Assembly: GCA_022508525.1 (NCBI GenBank)
Contig: JAFLVA010000006.1
Coordinates: 1-63,658 of the forward strand
Length of the DNA: 63,658 nucleotides
Reading direction: 5' to 3'
DNA from: Erysipelotrichales bacterium
GTDB lineage: Bacteria > Bacillota_I > Bacilli_A > RFN20 > CAG-826
Shown: one piece after another, positions 62,703 to 63,658 of the stretch
Layout: every line of letters begins with the position of its first letter
How positions within the stretch are numbered: the stretch's first letter is position 1
Notes under the pieces: generated by a model
What the model was told of the DNA's origin: nothing
The model's input: the letters and a program-made list of their open reading frames with translations, nothing else
The model's database searches: none
Program-made: the position numbers and the translations under genes

Positions 62703-63658
62703 CTATGCAACAGTAATACTGATTGTATTAGAACTTGCATTCCAAGTAATTGTATATGTTCCAGCAGTATTAAATTTCATATTGTTATTATCGCTTGCAT
62801 CAATAGTAACATATGCTTTACTTGCTGAATCTAATTTTTCTCCACCATACCAAACATTGTTGTCTGAAACAATCTTGAAAGGTACGCCTGCACTGAATGA
62901 ACCAGTATAAGCAAATATGTTATTTCCTTTACTGCTCATTCCATAACTATCGTTAACACCCCAACCAGTCATTTCTCCAATTACATACCATTGGAAAATT
63001 TCTGATGGATCGTGATTTTCACCTAAATCTCCCCATAGGCCACCACCATTAACAGATGTTAAGAAGAACACTGGATGTTCATAGTCGAAGTCTAAATCTT
63101 TAGTTTGATGTGCGCCTGCATCGGTGCTATTCATACCATTGCTGAAAATTACTTTATTATAAACACCATTTTCTATTTCGTATTTATAACATCCGTTTTC
63201 CATATCATATTCCATCGTTTCACCTGGCCAAGCAACTTTTGGTGTATCAGTTTCTGAATTCCATGTGTAAACATAATATTGAGTCCAAGAAACTCCACTT
63301 ACTGGTGAAAGATAGAATGTAAATGTTTCTCCATCTGGAATTGGATCTACTACTGGATCAAAATGATCTCCTATATTTCCCCATTGTCCACCTGTTAAAG
63401 ATGTCAAGAAGAAGACAGGGTGATCATAATCAAAGTCTAAATCTTTAGTTTGATGTGCTCCTTCTACTGTGCTATCTAAGCCATTGCTGAAAATAACTTT
63501 GTTGTATGCATCTTTAACAATTTCATATTTATAGTATCCATTTTCCATATCATATTCCATTGTCTCACCTGGCCAAGCAACTTTTGGTGTATCAGTTTCT
63601 GAGTTCCATGTATAAACAAAGTAACTATCCCATGAAATGCCTTCTACTGGTGAAAGAT
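62703..63658 (-). CDS. Secreted multi-CBM26 starch-binding protein, 5' end beyond the window
   Basis: Partial; the frame stays open to the right edge, so the start is outside. About 318 residues are visible. Two near-identical modules with period 115 residues (345 bp) hold WNSETDTPKVAWPGETMEYD, the CBM26 starch-binding signature, and the shared HQTKDLDFDY. A final ~90-residue domain (WYVIGEMTGWGVNDSYGM ... ISITVA) resembles the SusE/F-type binding domain. It likely attaches to starch at the cell surface and may have a catalytic domain upstream. Compare the esterase at 10248, which holds one such module. Confidence 0.85.
   Translation of the reverse strand, partial: LSPVEGISWDSYFVYTWNSETDTPKVAWPGETMEYDMENGYYKYEIVKDAYNKVIFSNGLDSTVEGAHQTKDLDFDYDHPVFFLTSLTGGQWGNIGDHFDPVVDPIPDGETFTFYLSPVSGVSWTQYYVYTWNSETDTPKVAWPGETMEYDMENGCYKYEIENGVYNKVIFSNGMNSTDAGAHQTKDLDFDYEHPVFFLTSVNGGGLWGDLGENHDPSEIFQWYVIGEMTGWGVNDSYGMSSKGNNIFAYTGSFSAGVPFKIVSDNNVWYGGEKLDSASKAYVTIDASDNNNMKFNTAGTYTITWNASSNTISITVA

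Overview
The window is AT-rich (roughly 30% G+C by eye), gene-dense DNA. It uses strong AGGAGG-type ribosome binding sites, short operons with ATGA overlaps, many T-tract hairpin terminators and tRNA genes that encode CCA. Housekeeping genes (enolase, thymidine kinase, HflX, acyl carrier protein, KtrA/KtrB, an ABC-F protein) look like low-G+C Gram-positive (Bacilli/Tenericutes-related) versions. CBM26-type starch-binding domains on secreted proteins suggest an uncultured gut Bacilli lineage. That placement is inference; there is no rRNA here. Trp is read as TGG in the conserved genes and TGA acts as a stop, so the standard bacterial code applies.

Layout. 1-4 kb: the end of a PiT phosphate transporter, a small unknown protein and a McrBC restriction pair with an EVE-like specificity domain. 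4-13 kb: tRNA-Gly, an ECF S component, a cation/Ca2+ exchanger behind a candidate yybP-ykoY (Mn2+) riboswitch, an rRNA methyltransferase, a TetR regulator, a decayed membrane-protein gene, an HD-like protein, a CBM26-esterase lipoprotein and a DegV protein. 13-25 kb: an accessory region with a frameshifted gene, a DUF6119/TIGR04141-like protein, a DarT-like toxin fused to Sel1/TPR repeats with a DarG-like macrodomain antitoxin, remnants of uracil-DNA glycosylase and metK, and four of five copies of a dispersed non-coding repeat (the fifth full-type copy and tRNA-Arg are at 31.3 kb). A MerR-hydrolase-cupin operon also lies here. 25-34 kb: a TetR/membrane pair, a double BcrAB-like ABC exporter operon, a MATE exporter and an XRE regulator. 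34-39 kb: an envelope module (SPFH/zinc-ribbon protein, 4-TM protein, TM-extended YidD, zinc-ribbon/propeller protein) behind a promoter with an inverted repeat in its spacer. 39-43 kb: tRNA-Gln and a turgor operon mscS-orf-ktrB-ktrA. 43-53 kb: housekeeping genes. 53.9-58.4 kb: a compact Tad-like pilus or secretion operon of eight genes ending in a 52-residue pilin-like protein. 58-63.7 kb: acyl carrier protein, tRNA-Asn, tRNA-Glu, a lipoprotein, a Nudix hydrolase, enolase, and two secreted proteins, the last with tandem CBM26 modules and running off the end.

The two most promising systems are the Sel1/TPR-DarT + DarG pair (19.0-21.7 kb) and the minimal Tad-like operon (53.9-58.4 kb). The repeat family carries tandem copies of a GGACGCGAATAATACA motif that looks like an insertion-sequence end, and its copies often sit beside truncated genes.
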